From Linnemannia hyalina (Eukaryota > Mortierellomycota > Mortierellomycetes > Mortierellales > Mortierellaceae), in the NCBI GenBank assembly GCA_019671135.1, contig JAHRHY010000006.1, forward strand, positions 1,798,001 through 1,862,000: a DNA stretch of 64,000 nucleotides. The letters are read 5' to 3'. Below the pieces are notes generated by a model. That model was not told the DNA's origin. It saw nothing but the letters and a program-made list of their open reading frames with translations, and searched no databases. Below are positions 1-12,291 of the stretch, piece after piece; within the stretch, counting starts at the first letter, position 1, and the number at the start of each line of letters is the position of its first letter. A program made the translations under genes and the position numbers.

Positions 1-2357
1 TATCCTCCACAAAGCTTTCCGTGACCTCTCGCCAGGTAATGCGGATATCTGTTGACTGCAACTCGTGTCCAGGGGTCAGCTGAAAAACAGATCCATCTTG
101 ATTTCGCAGGCCTCTGTATCGCACTCTTCCTGCCGCTGCAGTCATCTGACGACGTGTGTTGGCTCTCTCGATCTTTGAGGTGGTAATAGATGCTATGACC
201 TGGTCGTAAGGAGGCAGAGTGCGCACGTTGTTCTGTAGACTTGTTGGACAGCGGTGACTCTTGGATTGAGAAAAGAAGAAAGGGCGGTTCCAGTCCTCTG
301 AGAGAACAGAATAGATGCTGTTGGCCATGGACGAGACACCAGATACTGCAGAGCTGCATGAAGCCATAGAAACAACGCTGAGTCGGTTCGACGCCTCCGC
401 GGTCGGCAACAGGAATCTGGTTGATCGATGGCTATTGGGCGCAGAATCTAAATTAGAACGAGGAGACACATACGAGTGTCTGTTGCGTGCGATGCTGATT
501 GCAAGAGTAGACAAGGTAGATCCTGCATGAACAGAGAGATATGTTCGCGGAGAGGTAACGGACGCACAGCCGTGAAAGGTAAGACTGTTGCATCGTCGCA
601 ATGGACTTGGGACTCGACTGTGATAAGGACTCCTCTGCTCTGAGAGATGACTTGGATACCTCGTTCTCTCGTTTTCGTGGACCAGTTCCGTTTCCTGGGG
701 TGACACTCGAAGGACTTCCAGTTTCTTGCTCTTGTACTTGTTCCAGTGGAATGCAAACCGAGACTTGGGTACCAGTGTTGGGTTTCTTCCCTTGCACGTC
801 AACCGGCTGCCTGGTACGCGGGTACTGATTGTCCGTCGCATGGATGGACGCGACTCTAAGGCTTCGTCGTGAAGAGGAACAGTAACAACTGCGGTAGCTA
901 GAGAAGACATCATAGATGAACTGTGAGCTTGAGATGGCGACGACGACAGACGAGTGACTCTCCATTCCTGCACTTGAGCCCGCTGTTGCCGGTTCACCCT
1001 CTCTAACAGTGACTCTTTCACCCTCTCAGCTTGACCTGGTCTCCTGCCACCAGGTCCTCGCTGAGTGTACGCTCTTCGGATCCTGGCAACCTCTACTGGC
1101 TCCGTGGTGCGACCCTCCGTCATCTCAAGAATTAAGTTTGGTCGTCTTCGAAACTGTCCAATCGACTTCAGTTTCTTGAGTGCCCGCCGATGCAGCCGTT
1201 CGCGATGTCGGGATTCGTCGAGGTCCACAGTTGTATTGATTTGAACCTTTGCTGAATTAGTTGGCTGGCTCAAGTGGTGAGGTGGGTTGGTGGTCTTGGT
1301 TGCACATGGGAGCCGTGCTGGTCGTTTTGGCTGGATCTTGTGAATGTGGTTGCTGTTACTGTGATGCGGGTGATGGTCTTGGTCACTGGTAGCAGGGATA
1401 TTGAATGGTTGTGGAACGTGTGTTTCAATGCCGTTGGAGGTGCTATCGCTTTTCTGCCTGAATCTGGCCCATGGCTCCTTGACAAGTCGACCGACTATGA
1501 AAGTGTAAGAGTGTGTGTTAAATGAGTGCTACTTTAATGAATTTTTCAATCGTTTCTATATCACACTGAAAGAAACCATGAAAGAGTGCATTGTACTCAC
1601 GATTAAGCAGCGACTTCTTGATGTTCCGAAGTGTCTTTGAGGGCTGCACAGGGCTCTGCTCGTGATGGCCAACATCATCAAATGGAGGTTGAATGGCGAC
1701 GATGGTAGGAATTGATGTATGAGTTGGCGGGATATCCGGTCCTGCGCCACCAATTTCCTGAATGAAGTGTTCTTCGGCGACGTAAAAGCCTTGCTCCGGA
1801 GTTAAAAGAGGGCGAGTACCAACCCAGTCTTGTCCTGCGCCTTCCTCTTCCCTTCTCTCATCTCCCTCGCACGTTATGGCGTCAAGGCTGTGTTTTGAGT
1901 ACAAAAAATTCATGCTGAGCGAAGAAGTACCGCTGAATCTTAATGGCGATACTGTTGACGGGTTGGAGATGGACATATCGCTGACTTGAGACTCAAGGCT
2001 GGTAGATGATGTTGATTGCCGAAAGGACTCTGTCGTGAAGTTGGTGGTGGTGAAGGAGAAGCCAGGTTGAGTAAAATGATCAGCTATCGGAGTCTGCGAG
2101 CAAGCTGGTCTTGCTGTACCGAAACTTGGACTCGAGCCGGCACCGTCCGTTCCTTGCAAAGATTTGTGAGCCACGTTTAGCTTTAGTGGGCAAGAGTAGA
2201 AGGTAGATGGCGGCTGAATCGAAAGTTGCGAGGCGCGTCCGTGAGGTGTTTGTTCGCTGCATCTGATTGAAGAGGCAGGTGGAGGCGGAGAGACCAGAGC
2301 TGAGGGAGAAAGACCAGTCAAGGATTGCCGCTGTAGTTTGTGTGGTATGAACAACAT
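1..2357 (-). CDS. Hypothetical large basic/low-complexity protein, 3' end beyond left edge
   Basis: Two exons are visible, 2357..1601 and 1494..<1, separated by a 106-base intron (1495..1600) that starts GTGAGT and ends CATAG; phase 1 is kept. Exon 2 stays open for all of its 498 codons to the window edge, so at least 750 residues are encoded and the stop lies outside. The N-terminal 250 residues are rich in Ser, Thr and Pro. Just after the intron comes a His/Asn-rich stretch, then a strongly basic region with DESRHRERLHRRALKKLK. I recognise no catalytic domain. The ATG at 2357 is the first in frame and lies about 95 bases below a TATA-like site, but an upstream exon cannot be excluded. Function is unknown; the composition suggests a nuclear or scaffolding protein, which is inference only. 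Confidence 0.6.
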
Positions 2358-2451
2358 CTTTATGGAATGGTGGCGAGAAGTAAGGGGAGACGAAGGAGCA
2401 TGAAGGGAAGAGAGGTGAAAGAATCAGAGAATTCTTGCGTTCAACTCGGCC

Positions 2452-2458
2452 ATTTATA
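2452..2458 (-). promoter_or_regulatory. TATA-like box
   Basis: Minus-strand CTATAAATG lies about 95 bases upstream of the ATG at 2357, a plausible core promoter distance. The rest of 2358-2729 holds nothing else I can name. Confidence 0.4.
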
Positions 2459-2729
2459 GGCGATTGACGAACAAAGAGAAAGGAATAGCCGACCAATGCC
2501 TTGGTAAGCCCACTTTCAGGTACCCCTGTTTGATTGTTTTCTTTCAACACCCTGGATGTAGTAAAATATGGAAGAAAGAAAAAAGCCTTTGATTGAATGC
2601 AACAATCATATGAGCTGGTATCTGGCGTGTGAACACATAGATGAAAAGGTGGTTTTATATGCAAGTATAGGCTATGTAGCATAGTAATGGAAGAGGCTGC
2701 GGAGTGGAGTGGAATGAAGCAAGAAAAGG

Positions 2730-5346
2730 TCAGATGTATCCGTACCCAGTTACATCGCCTTGCTCCAACCCTTGCAGGTCGATTTCAAGGTGAATTGGGA
2801 CATCCAGTGCATACGGGTCGTACTCCACCTCAGGATTCGCTCCTGGTTGTTCCAATCGCCCAACAACTCCACTACAGGTCACCTCCTTCACACTTCCGCC
2901 ATGCATATCCATCCCAGCACCCATATCATCATCCTCATCCATGATCTGGCCAATCTCTTCTTCGCCCTCCCCTTCCTCGTCATATTCTTGCTCATATCCC
3001 TGATGGTAGTCATCATAGTCGTATCCTTCATTGATATCCTGGTCGTAGTACTCGTCCTCCTCGCCCTCTTCCCAAGATGGAATTAGTGGCCGGAGTGGGG
3101 CTGGAGGCATGGTCGAAAGGTATTCGATATCCATCTCGGAAAGAACTCGGGCGGGCTCGCCATCTTCCTCGTCTGGGTGGAGGACGATTGTGGGGATAAT
3201 GAGAGGTGGTGGTTGAGGAAGCGAATCTGCTGTTGGTAGTGTTGGGGGCAGGCGCTTCATTTTCGAAAAGGTGCTGACGAGACTGAACGGCACCGAAGAG
3301 CTACTTGAGGGTGGACTCGATGGGCCAGATTCAACTGTGTGATTGTTGCTGTTACTGTTGTTGCGGTTCCGCCAGTACTGAAGTGGGATGGATGCAAGAC
3401 TGGGTTTAGGACGTGGCGGAGGGGTAGGATGGGTGGTGGACTGTACATGGGAAGGGTCGGAGGTTGTGCTGGTAGAAATGTCGCCGAAGTAGGGATGTGC
3501 GTCAGGAGTGTTGGGCTGCATTGCTGGCGAGACAAATTGACCGTGGTGATCGTAGTGGCTCAGATTATTCTCGTCTACAGAGTAAGGCGAGTGTTGTGTC
3601 GGTTGAGTCAAGGAGGATCGGCGTTCTGGCACTGAAGGGACGTGGTTGGGGTATTTCAAGGATGATGCTGCGGAGCTAGTTCCTTGTTGGCGCGAGATCC
3701 ACTCCTCATACGAAATCTGACTGGGCTGCGAGTATGGGTCATCTCCAAGCTCATTCGAGAGGTTGATGCCACTGTCGCTTGTAGGAGTCAACGTCAGTTC
3801 GGTCACAACGCCTTCCTGCTCGCCCCCCTGCTCTGTTACTCTGAACTCATCCAAAGTAGTTGTTGCTGAGAGTGTGGGTGACTTTGGCGAGAAGGTCGGA
3901 GATTCAGCCCTTGTGTCAGAGTCGGTTTGCTCAGAGTCATGACTGACCCTGGTCGTTGTCTCTTTGGTGTGACCCGCCTTGAAGTTCTCCTTGTGGTTCA
4001 AGTCCACTGACGGTTGGACAGCCTTGAATATCATGTCCGATAGGGATTCCCCTGGTTGGTCAAACAGCATGTCGCCCAATCCATAATGGTGGTTGGTGAT
4101 GAACACTGTCCTCGCCTCCATAACGCCCCCGTTTGTTACTGCGGGCGCCGGTTTGGTCAGGTTCGTAAGTGTCGCGTCAGAGTCCTTGCTGGTGTCGTCC
4201 CTGAAGGTGAGCACGACCTGCGATATCCTCTTGTCCTTGGGGATGATGATGATGTTGCTGTCCTGACTGGATCGTCGCTCCCCCGTGACCCATGATTTCT
4301 CGGGCTCCTGCATCTCGTACGTGCCATAGCCGTGGTCGCCCTGTCGATTCATGTGTGTGTACTTTTGCTGCCGCTGTTCCGATGTGCCGGCTCCACGGGA
4401 GTGTGAGTCGAGGGGCGCAACGCCAGACTGTCTAAAGCCCATGAAACTGGGACTCGACCGCTTGCTTCTCCTCTGTCCCTCCCGGCTGTAATGAGTGCCC
4501 TCCAGACTGTGGGTCGCGGATTCCCTCTTGGGGTCCTGAATCTCGAATCCATGGGTTGCGTCACCGGAGGCGACGACACGCAGGTAGACAAGACAGACCA
4601 GAGAGAACAGCCATGAGCTGGCCTGGATTCCGTAGAGGACAGGTACGGCGATTTTAAGGGTGTTTATCTCGCCGTCGGCGATTTTTTGGCCTTGGATAAG
4701 AGCAGGATCGATCGCCTCATTTGGTAGCGTAATCAGACCCCAGACAATTAGGGTGTGTGTTACTGCAAGGAGGTTCCAGACACCAACAAGGGTGGCATAC
4801 TGTCATTGTTGATATTGTTGATATTGTTGTTGTTATTGTTGTTGTTGTTGTTGTTGTTTTGTTGGTGAAGTCGATCGAGTGAGATACAACAATAATACAT
4901 AATAAAAAAGGGGCGAAAGCAAAATATGCATTAGTATTTTCTTTGGTGAATTAAGTGGCACAAGGTCAGGTAATTTTTCTTTTATGCATTCGTGCAAATA
5001 GAAAACCTGAATAAAATAGAAGCATTCTTGTGGAGGAGAGTCCAATACGTACAGAATACAGATAGCCCAGACTCATCATATGAGCTGCTCCAATGCCTAC
5101 ACAGACAAAGCATAAACCAAACGCTGCGAGAATGGCCCCGATCCAGGCACTCGAGTCCGCAAGCAAAGACGTCAAGACAACCAGGGCAGTCTATCGTAGA
5201 AAAGTGCGGTTTTGGTCAGGGTGCTGCTTGTTGTCGAGTGTAAATTGGCAATTAATTGTCGCGCATGAGACCTCCACTCCCGTCATAGTGCTTACCGCCT
5301 GAAGCCACAATGATCCGTGGAGGAATCCATTAGGCCGGAAGCCCAT
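2730..5346 (-). CDS. Four-helix membrane protein with long acidic cytosolic tail
   Basis: Model: exons 5346..5296, 5190..5053 and 4799..2730, introns of 105 and 253 bases (GTAAGC..TAG and GTACGT..CAG), all phase 0, 752 residues. The N-terminal 140 residues hold four hydrophobic segments at about 12-27, 33-52, 64-88 and 111-138. The remaining 610 residues are hydrophilic: Ser/Thr/Pro-rich with a PPPRPKP SH3-type motif, then a Glu/Asp/Tyr-rich run around EEGEEDEYYDQD. The tetraspan head plus long tail recalls MARVEL-like or sensor-type membrane proteins, but no signature residue fixes the family. The first coding exon is only 17 codons, so the long open frame in exon 3 alone would miss every membrane segment. 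Function is unknown; binding of cytosolic partners by the tail is inference. Confidence 0.7.
4803..4861. repeat. GTT/GAT-type trinucleotide microsatellite in an intron
   Basis: A GTT-rich tract on the plus strand, with interspersed GATATT units, sits just inside the 3' end of the second intron of the tetraspan gene. It contributes to that intron being longer (253 bases) than most neighbours. Confidence 0.8.
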
Positions 5347-8300
5347 TGTGTGTGACGGCGAGGAGGAGGTGGTTGAGGGTGGGGTGGGCGTGGGTTAGAT
5401 ACCAGTCTTTGAGAATTGTGTTGAAGGAATGGGTTGTTGACGTTGTACAAAGCTGTGATGGACTGGTTGATGTATGGTCGGGTCGGATAAATTAACGCTT
5501 GACGATGATGATGTAGAGTAAATGCGTGGTGGAAGAGCTCTGTCGGGTGAAAGGGTACGTAGCTGTTGTTGGTTTGTTCGTTTGTTCGTGGAGGGTGAGA
5601 GGTGTGAGTTGTATTTGTAGAGTCAAGGAACCGAGGTGATGAGTTGTGAGAGGGAGGGCGAAGAGGGTCGTTGCTATGTGATAGTGTGAGGACGTTTGCG
5701 TGTGCGAGTGTGTGGTCGTTACAAGGGAGATAGTTTTGTGGGTAAGGTGAGAGATGGGGAAGGTGGATCTGGTCGCCGTCAGTCCTTCACTCTGGCCAGC
5801 TTCTTGGGAGAGATAGTGAGAGAGTGAGGGAGTGAGAGATAGTGGCAGAAAGAGATGGAGAGAAAGAGGGAGGGAGTGGATGAAAGATGGAAAACAAAAG
5901 TGAAAGTGAGGAGGCAAAGAGCAAAACGACAGCGAAAGGCGGGAAGGGGGCTTCATTTCCAGGCCACACGAACAAACAAGCCTGATGCCATGAAATCTTC
6001 CCTCCCTCATCTCTCTCTCTCACACACACACACTCTTTATTTGCTTGCTGTTGTTGCTGTCGTTGTTGAGATGGACCACCTCCCGCGCCCTTTTCTTTTA
6101 TTGCGCCTTGGCCATCACTCTCGCACTGCAATATCATCACGACAAGAGTAAACAACAATCAAAACAAAGGCTCAGCGTGTTCCTGCTTCCCGCCCTTTCC
6201 CTCCTTTTGCAACACGAGAGCCTTGACTCTTGGGCCATCTGTGTATGGCCTTCAAAGAGACGCTGTAGTCGCCTCTATAATTGACTGGTTCAGCAAATAA
6301 AGGGTGAGCACCATCAGCGCGTTTTTATCGACCTCCTATCCAGTCCATGGTTCCCAGGCACAGTTTGGACAAGGTGGACACTCGCAGCTAAGTATTTTTT
6401 TTTTCTTTTTCGAATTGAGAGCGTTTTCCCCGACCCATCTCTTTCTCACCCTCGCTCACTCACTCTCTCTCTCTCTCTCTGTCTGTCTGTCTTTCCTTCT
6501 CTTCTCCATAATCTTAGTCATTAGCTGAAAGGGGGGACGGACGGGATGACTTCACCTTCGATATGATGTTTGATCCGTCTCCGTGGTTTGTTTGACATCA
6601 AACCCAAAGGTTCAACGACCTCCTTTTTATCCTAGCGATTCTGTGTGCCCTTACCGACATGCTACTAGCCTGGTTTATTGTCACATCTTTTTTTTTCCTC
6701 GCCTGGCGGATGGCGTGGAGTGAACTTGGTGTTCTCCGTTGACTGTCGTAGAAGAATAAAATAAATAGCGGCAGGGGGAAGGTGCGTCAAAGGTCAATAA
6801 TATGGCGATCCAGGAATGCTAAAACAAGCTGTATTGTCCCTGGCAAAGCTGGCATAGACCTAAAATAAGTAGGGTGTTTACGGTGTGCGTTGCGAATGGC
6901 TCCATGCATGCATGTACCTCTGAAGTTGCTTTGCTCCCTATTTTGATCCTCGACAATTAAAATCGCTGACAAAAAAATAAGAGTAGCACATGTTTGCAAA
7001 CATACAAGAATAGCTGAGCATTAAAAACAAGAGCCAACTATATAAAATGTCCAGCAGGGAAAGGCAGGGACAGTATCCACCCTAGAAACATGACTGACAG
7101 GTGTGAACGAATAACGCACAAGGCACGGTTTGTGATACAAGCGAAATACTCGATTAGTCAAGAGAATTTGAGCAGGGCGGAATGTGGCCTGACCGTTCAT
7201 GTCCCGTTCTTGCGCACCACAGCCTCTGAGAGAGGTTGGCATATGTGACAAGGTGAAGTACGGGATAGAACGGACAGACCATGGTCCTTTTCTACCAGAA
7301 GTGGATGATCCGCTACAATTGCATTAGTGAATGCCCATGTGAAAGAATGAAAAAACAAACGAGTGATCGGAGAAAGTAGAAAAGAGCCAGGTAGGTTCCA
7401 ACTATGGAGAGCAATGTAATTAGAGTGTGTGTGTGGGTTACCTGCTCCACTCTCTCTCACACACATTAACAGACGCATTTTCATTCTGCAACCGTGTTGG
7501 ACAGACAAACAGACGCCCAAGACAGGTGGAGACCGATAACTTTACCGTCGGCCTTGTAGTGCGATTCAGACTGAGAGCCGGAAGGGGACCGGAGAGGTAG
7601 TTCAGGATAGGAGTAAGGGAAGTATAAGAAGACGTATGCACGTGCACGGCGGCCAAAGGGGATGGCCTGTCTTTTTCAGTGTATCACACCACCCCGGCTG
7701 ACCATGAGGCAAGGCTGGACCTCTCAAGAATGAACTCCGATAAGTGAGGAGTGAGTGCAGTGTAAGTGGGGTCGTTTGGAGGGATGGACAACCTATGGTA
7801 CCTTTCGAATAGTGGCTGTAGGTGATGATGGCACAGATATTATGGATAGGAAAACAGGCAGGAGACCATTCAAAGGTGGCGGCCAATCATGGTCCTTGAT
7901 CACCGACAGACGGAACACTGTTAGTGATAGTACCTGAATGGTCGTTGTAGAGAAGGATATGGGGCAGCAGCCTGGTGGATCAAGAACCAAAAAGTGAAGT
8001 AAAAGTAGAAAGAAGAACATGAAAGTAATACTAATAATACTGGCTAGGGTCGCAATGATCGATGAGAGCGATAGCAAAAGAGACCTCGGAGGAGCAAACC
8101 CAAAAGGAGCATCCCCCGTCTGTGAAGTGAAAACATGTCTTCTACCTTTCACTCTACTTCTTTCCTGACTTCGCTTAATTTCTTTTCTCTTTCTTTCTTA
8201 CGTTACGACCCCTACCCTACCCGCCACCGCTTCTTCCCTCCGTTGTACACACACTCTTTCTCTACTTACCACTCTTCACTCTTTAACGACCAATACCCGA

Positions 8301-8423
8301 CCTTGCTGTTCTTTGCTTTCTTTTTTCTCTGTATACCAGCAACAATAGCACAGGGCCTCCCACCAACACCTCACTCAACCAACACTCATTCCAACCAACT
8401 AGCAAAAGGAACAATAACCAGCC
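5347..8423. other. Gene-poor interval with purine- and pyrimidine-rich tracts
   Basis: About 3 kb without a firm gene. It holds the upstream region of the tetraspan gene, a GA-rich tract near 5805-5890, CA and CT microsatellites near 6015-6032 and 6455-6492, and the upstream region of the acyltransferase gene. One doubtful minus-strand gene (7020-8152) is listed separately. No RNA gene or repeat family member was recognised. Confidence 0.5.
7020..8152 (-). other. Possible minus-strand multi-exon gene, structure unresolved
   Basis: One frame on the minus strand around 8110-7935 encodes a hydrophobic helix (SIIATLASIISITFMFFF) and ends at a GTACTA donor. A CTACAG acceptor near 7815 restores phase into an open segment containing IPPNDPTYTALTPHLSEF. 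Downstream I see further open segments, but no exon chain that removes the TGA met soon after. An N-terminal membrane helix followed by a soluble part would fit several fungal families; none is demonstrated. Its position would make it divergent to the acyltransferase gene at about 270 bases, like other pairs here. It may equally be chance or a relic. Confidence 0.2.
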
Positions 8424-11400
8424 ATGGGTCTCCAGATCTATGACTTTGTCTCCTTCTTCTTCACCATCCTCCTCGACATCTTCTTTCGAGAGATTCAAAC
8501 CCGCGGTGCCCACAAGGTCCCTAAACAGGGACCTGTCATCTTTGTCGCTGGTCCTCATGCCAACCAGGTTCGTTGGAACTTTTTGCCTTTTTATATTCCC
8601 CGCATAAAGCAAGCATAACGAAAATACCACTTGGACCTTTGTATTGGTGTTTTTCACTGGGCGACGCGAACCGACGACTCCCTGCCCCGTGTTTCGCTCA
8701 ATGGTTTTTTTTTTCTATGCACCCATCTAACGTCGTATGTGTTTCGCTTTTGTGAATGGTTTTTTTACATCGAATAGTTTGTTGACCCCATCGTGCTGAT
8801 GCGCGAGTGCGGTAGACGCATCTCGTTCTTGGCCGCCAAAAAGTCCATGGACCTCAAGTGGATCGGTCTCATGGGACGATCGATGAACGCAAGTATGTAT
8901 AAAAGCAAGGAGTGTTCGACAAACAGGCGAAACGAAAACGAAGAGTGTAGCGAGAGGAACAAGAAAATGTTGTGACCCAAACATGGTGGGGGGTGAAAGA
9001 TAATTGATAAGAGGAGACGTGGGAAAACAAACGCATTCAAACGATTCTATTCGCCCTTTTTCTTCCTTTCTTCTGGAACCATGGGGTGTGCGAGGAAAGG
9101 ACGAAAGCACAAAGACATCGTCAAAGTCCAAGCAGAGCTTGTTTTTTGCGTTGTCTCGGGCACAGGTCTCCCCTTTGACTTTTTTACAGTTCATCACCAG
9201 ACAGAAAAGAACATCAACTCCAAAAAAACCGAACGTGCCCTCGTCTAGACCCATTTCAACATTGCTCGCTTACCGTTGTTTTCCTTTCCCTCGCCTCCAT
9301 TTTGATGCCCTACGATGGGCCATGTCGCGTGGCTATCGCCTTGACCTCCTCCCTTGGTGTGTGTGTGTGACGATATGGCATTGACCTTTTTTTTTTTCCT
9401 TTTCAAAAATAGTCCCTGTTGAGCGCCCTCAGGACGTGGCCAAGGTCGGCTCGGGAACTATCAAGCTTGGAGACCGCTACAGTGACCCTCTTCGCGTCAT
9501 TGGACTTGGTACGAAGTTTACAAAGGAACTCATGGTGGGCGATCAGATTGTTCTCCCCAAGGATATCGGCGCCTCGGCTGTTGTCGAGATTATCTCTGAC
9601 ACCGAGCTCATCGTCAAGAAGGAGTTCAGGGAATTGAAGGCCATCGAGGCCTTGACCAGCACCGATGGATCAAAGTACAAATGCATGCCCCACATGGACC
9701 AGTCCAATGTCTACAAGACTGTCTTTGAGCGTCTCAATGCTGGCCACTGCGTCGGTATCTTCCCCGAAGGTGGATCCCACGATCGTGCCGAGATGTTACC
9801 ATTGAAAGGTATGGATGGACACCCCTTTTACTTAGTTTGCGCTCACTATGCAATGTTCAAACCTAGACAGCTCCAATAAGGGCTACAAGAAGTGCAAAAG
9901 TACAACAAACACTGACCCCGGTTTTTTGGCCTTTACCCTCCATTCTGTAAACACTACAATGCAGCTGGTGTTACCATCATGGCTTTGGGTGCTTTGGCTG
10001 CCAACCCTTCTCTCGATCTCAAGATTGTCACTTGTGGACTCAACTATTTCCACCCTCACCGCTTCCGATCCCGCGCCGTCGTCGAGTTTGGCGAGCCTCT
10101 CACCGTTCCCCCAGAGCTCGTTGAAATGTACAAGAAAGGAGGCGCAGACAAGCGTGAAGCCTGTGGAAAGCTCTTGGATACTATTTATGATGCTCTGAAG
10201 AACGTTACTCTCAACTCTCCTGATTACGAAACCCTCATGGTATGGCATCTGTACCTTTTTTTTTACCTTGTAAAGTATTCACCATGAAGCAAGTTAGCTA
10301 ATTCCCTTCCACCTCTATTCATTTTTGAACATTTCTAGGTAATCCAAGCGGCTCGCCGTTTGTACAAGCCTACCCATCGTAAACTTCAAATTTCCCAGGT
10401 CGTCGAGCTCAACCGCCGTTTCGTTGCTGGTTACTTGCGCTTCAAAGACAACCCAAAGGTGATTGAGACCAAGGACAAGGTCATGCATTACAACACTCAG
10501 CTTCGCTACCATGGACTCCGCGATCACCAAGTCAACATCCACACCACCAGGAGGCATGCCATTGAACTTCTGATTACCAGAATCACCCAGATGATATTTT
10601 TGAGTCTTTTGGCCTTGCCTGGGTAAGAGGAATCTTGCATCTTTCAAATTACATGTCTGCTGACTCAAATGATATGCGAGATAGCATTGCTAATACTGTT
10701 ACCTTTTATCTTATAGAACTCTTATGAACCTTCCTGTCGCCATTGTCGCCCGATACATCAGTAACAAGAAGGCCAGAGGTAAACAAATGAACAGCATGCG
10801 TGTGTTCCTGAATTTTGTTGGGAGTGGGCTGGGCGCGAAAAACCCAAACAATGCAAAAATTCTTACATGGCTTATCTCTTTTCCATCGCATGTCCAACAG
10901 AGGCTCTGGCTGCATCGACTGTCAAGATTGCAGGACGGGACGTTTTGGCTACATGGAAACTCTTGGTCGCCCTTGGATTGATGCCCGTCCTCTACTTTTC
11001 CTACTCTGTGATCGTCCTTATTCTCTGTGGACAACTCGATATCTCGCTCACGACCCGGCTCTTCATTGCCTGGGCAGCCTGGGCCTGTATTCCCTTTATG
11101 ACCTATGCCAGCATCCGGTTCGGAGAGGTTGGTGTTGATATTTTCAAGTCGATTCGTCCCTTGTTCTTGTCCATCATCCCTGGTGAGGAGAACACGATGA
11201 ACGAGCTCCGACGATCGCGTGCTGAACTCCAGAGGACCATTACGGCGCTCATTAATGAACTCGCACCAGAGATTTATCCCGATTTTGATTCCAAGCGGAT
11301 TTTGGATCCTTCTCCCAACGACCGCCCTAGCCGCGGTGCGTCACGCTCTGCATCTGGCACCAACCTGGCCCAGACCATCTTCAATACTATGAACACGGCC

Positions 11401-11877
11401 ACACAACCCATCAACCAGTGGCTCGGCATGGATGGGCGGTTTGAATGGGAACGCGCGGACGATTCGGATGCGGACGACGTCTTCTTCTTCTTGAACCCCG
11501 CCGGTGCGGTCCAAGGACGATCTCGGACGTCTTCTTGGGGTACTGGCGCTTGGACTCCCAACGCCGACGGTTCACGATCCAGGAACCGCAGTCGGACAAG
11601 CTCTTTCGCATCTGGTCAGATCCAGCTGGGTGAAGGGTTCAAGTTGGAGGCATTGACAGAGTTGCCCAAGGACAAACCCTTTGCCGAGGTGACGCGTAGG
11701 TTGAGCTTGACTCGGAAAAACAAGCATGGAGTTTTGGGCGATATGACGAAGGGAGGTGCGCTGGAGATTGAGAACGGTGGAGGGTTCATGCATGATGGTC
11801 ACTTTGTCAGCACGCCGCCCATCACTGTCCAGAACATGGACGATCCCATGAATGCTGTCAGGACCAAGGAGGCATAA
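8424..11877 (+). CDS. SCT1: Glycerol-3-phosphate / DHAP acyltransferase (Sct1/Gpt2 family)
   Basis: Seven exons: 8424..8567, 8778..8892, 9413..9808, 9965..10239, 10339..10622, 10717..10778, 10901..11877, all phases consistent, 750 residues, close to yeast Sct1/Gpt2. The family performs the first acylation of glycerol-3-phosphate or dihydroxyacetone phosphate, giving lysophosphatidate precursors at the ER. Visible motifs are the acyltransferase block GPHANQFVDP (His45, Asp51; the His/Asp motif spans the first intron) and FPEGGSHDR near residue 202. Hydrophobic segments lie at residues 8-20 and in the C-terminal half (FLSLLALPG region and the first 80 codons of exon 7). The last 250 residues are polar and Ser/Arg-rich, as in the yeast enzymes, where such tails are phosphorylated. 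The start is the first ATG, directly followed by the N-terminal helix. Alternative names GAT1/GAT2 describe the same family. Confidence 0.93.
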
Positions 11878-12291
11878 GTGTACGCCCCCGGCTGAACATT
11901 CTTTGCTTCTTTTTCTTTTGCGTTCTCTTTTTTTCTTTTTCATTTTCTTTTTCCTTTTTCCTTTTTTACGTTTCCTCTCTTTCTTTCTGCATGCAACTCT
12001 CCCCTCTCTTCTTTTTTTTCACTTTCATTTCTTGGAGTTTTCGTTCCAAGCTGCACTACATTTGACCATAGTTATGACGCTGTTTTTTTTTCAACATACC
12101 TCACGCTCTTCGTACGATCAACACTTGGCCTGTCATTCACAAAAATGATGGCTCTCGTCCACGTTTCACGCCCCAAACGTCCTAACTATCCCTCCCCATC
12201 GAGAAACAACACCATGGGCCGGAAAATTAAAAAAAAATCTCACAATAATTAATCATGATATGTGCTTTTATAATTTAAAGGTGAGCTCTAC
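11878..12291. other. Convergent 3' intergenic region
   Basis: T-rich and C/T-rich sequence between the 3' ends of the acyltransferase and copper transporter genes. Nothing else is recognised. Confidence 0.6.

Noticed and set aside
453..965. 170-codon minus-strand frame at the left end
   Set aside because: A different minus-strand frame is open for 498 codons across the same bases and joins exon 1 in phase, so this one is a shadow.
6455..6492. CT and GT runs as CRISPR-like or regulatory arrays
   Set aside because: They are simple microsatellites without spacer structure, and this is a eukaryotic genome.
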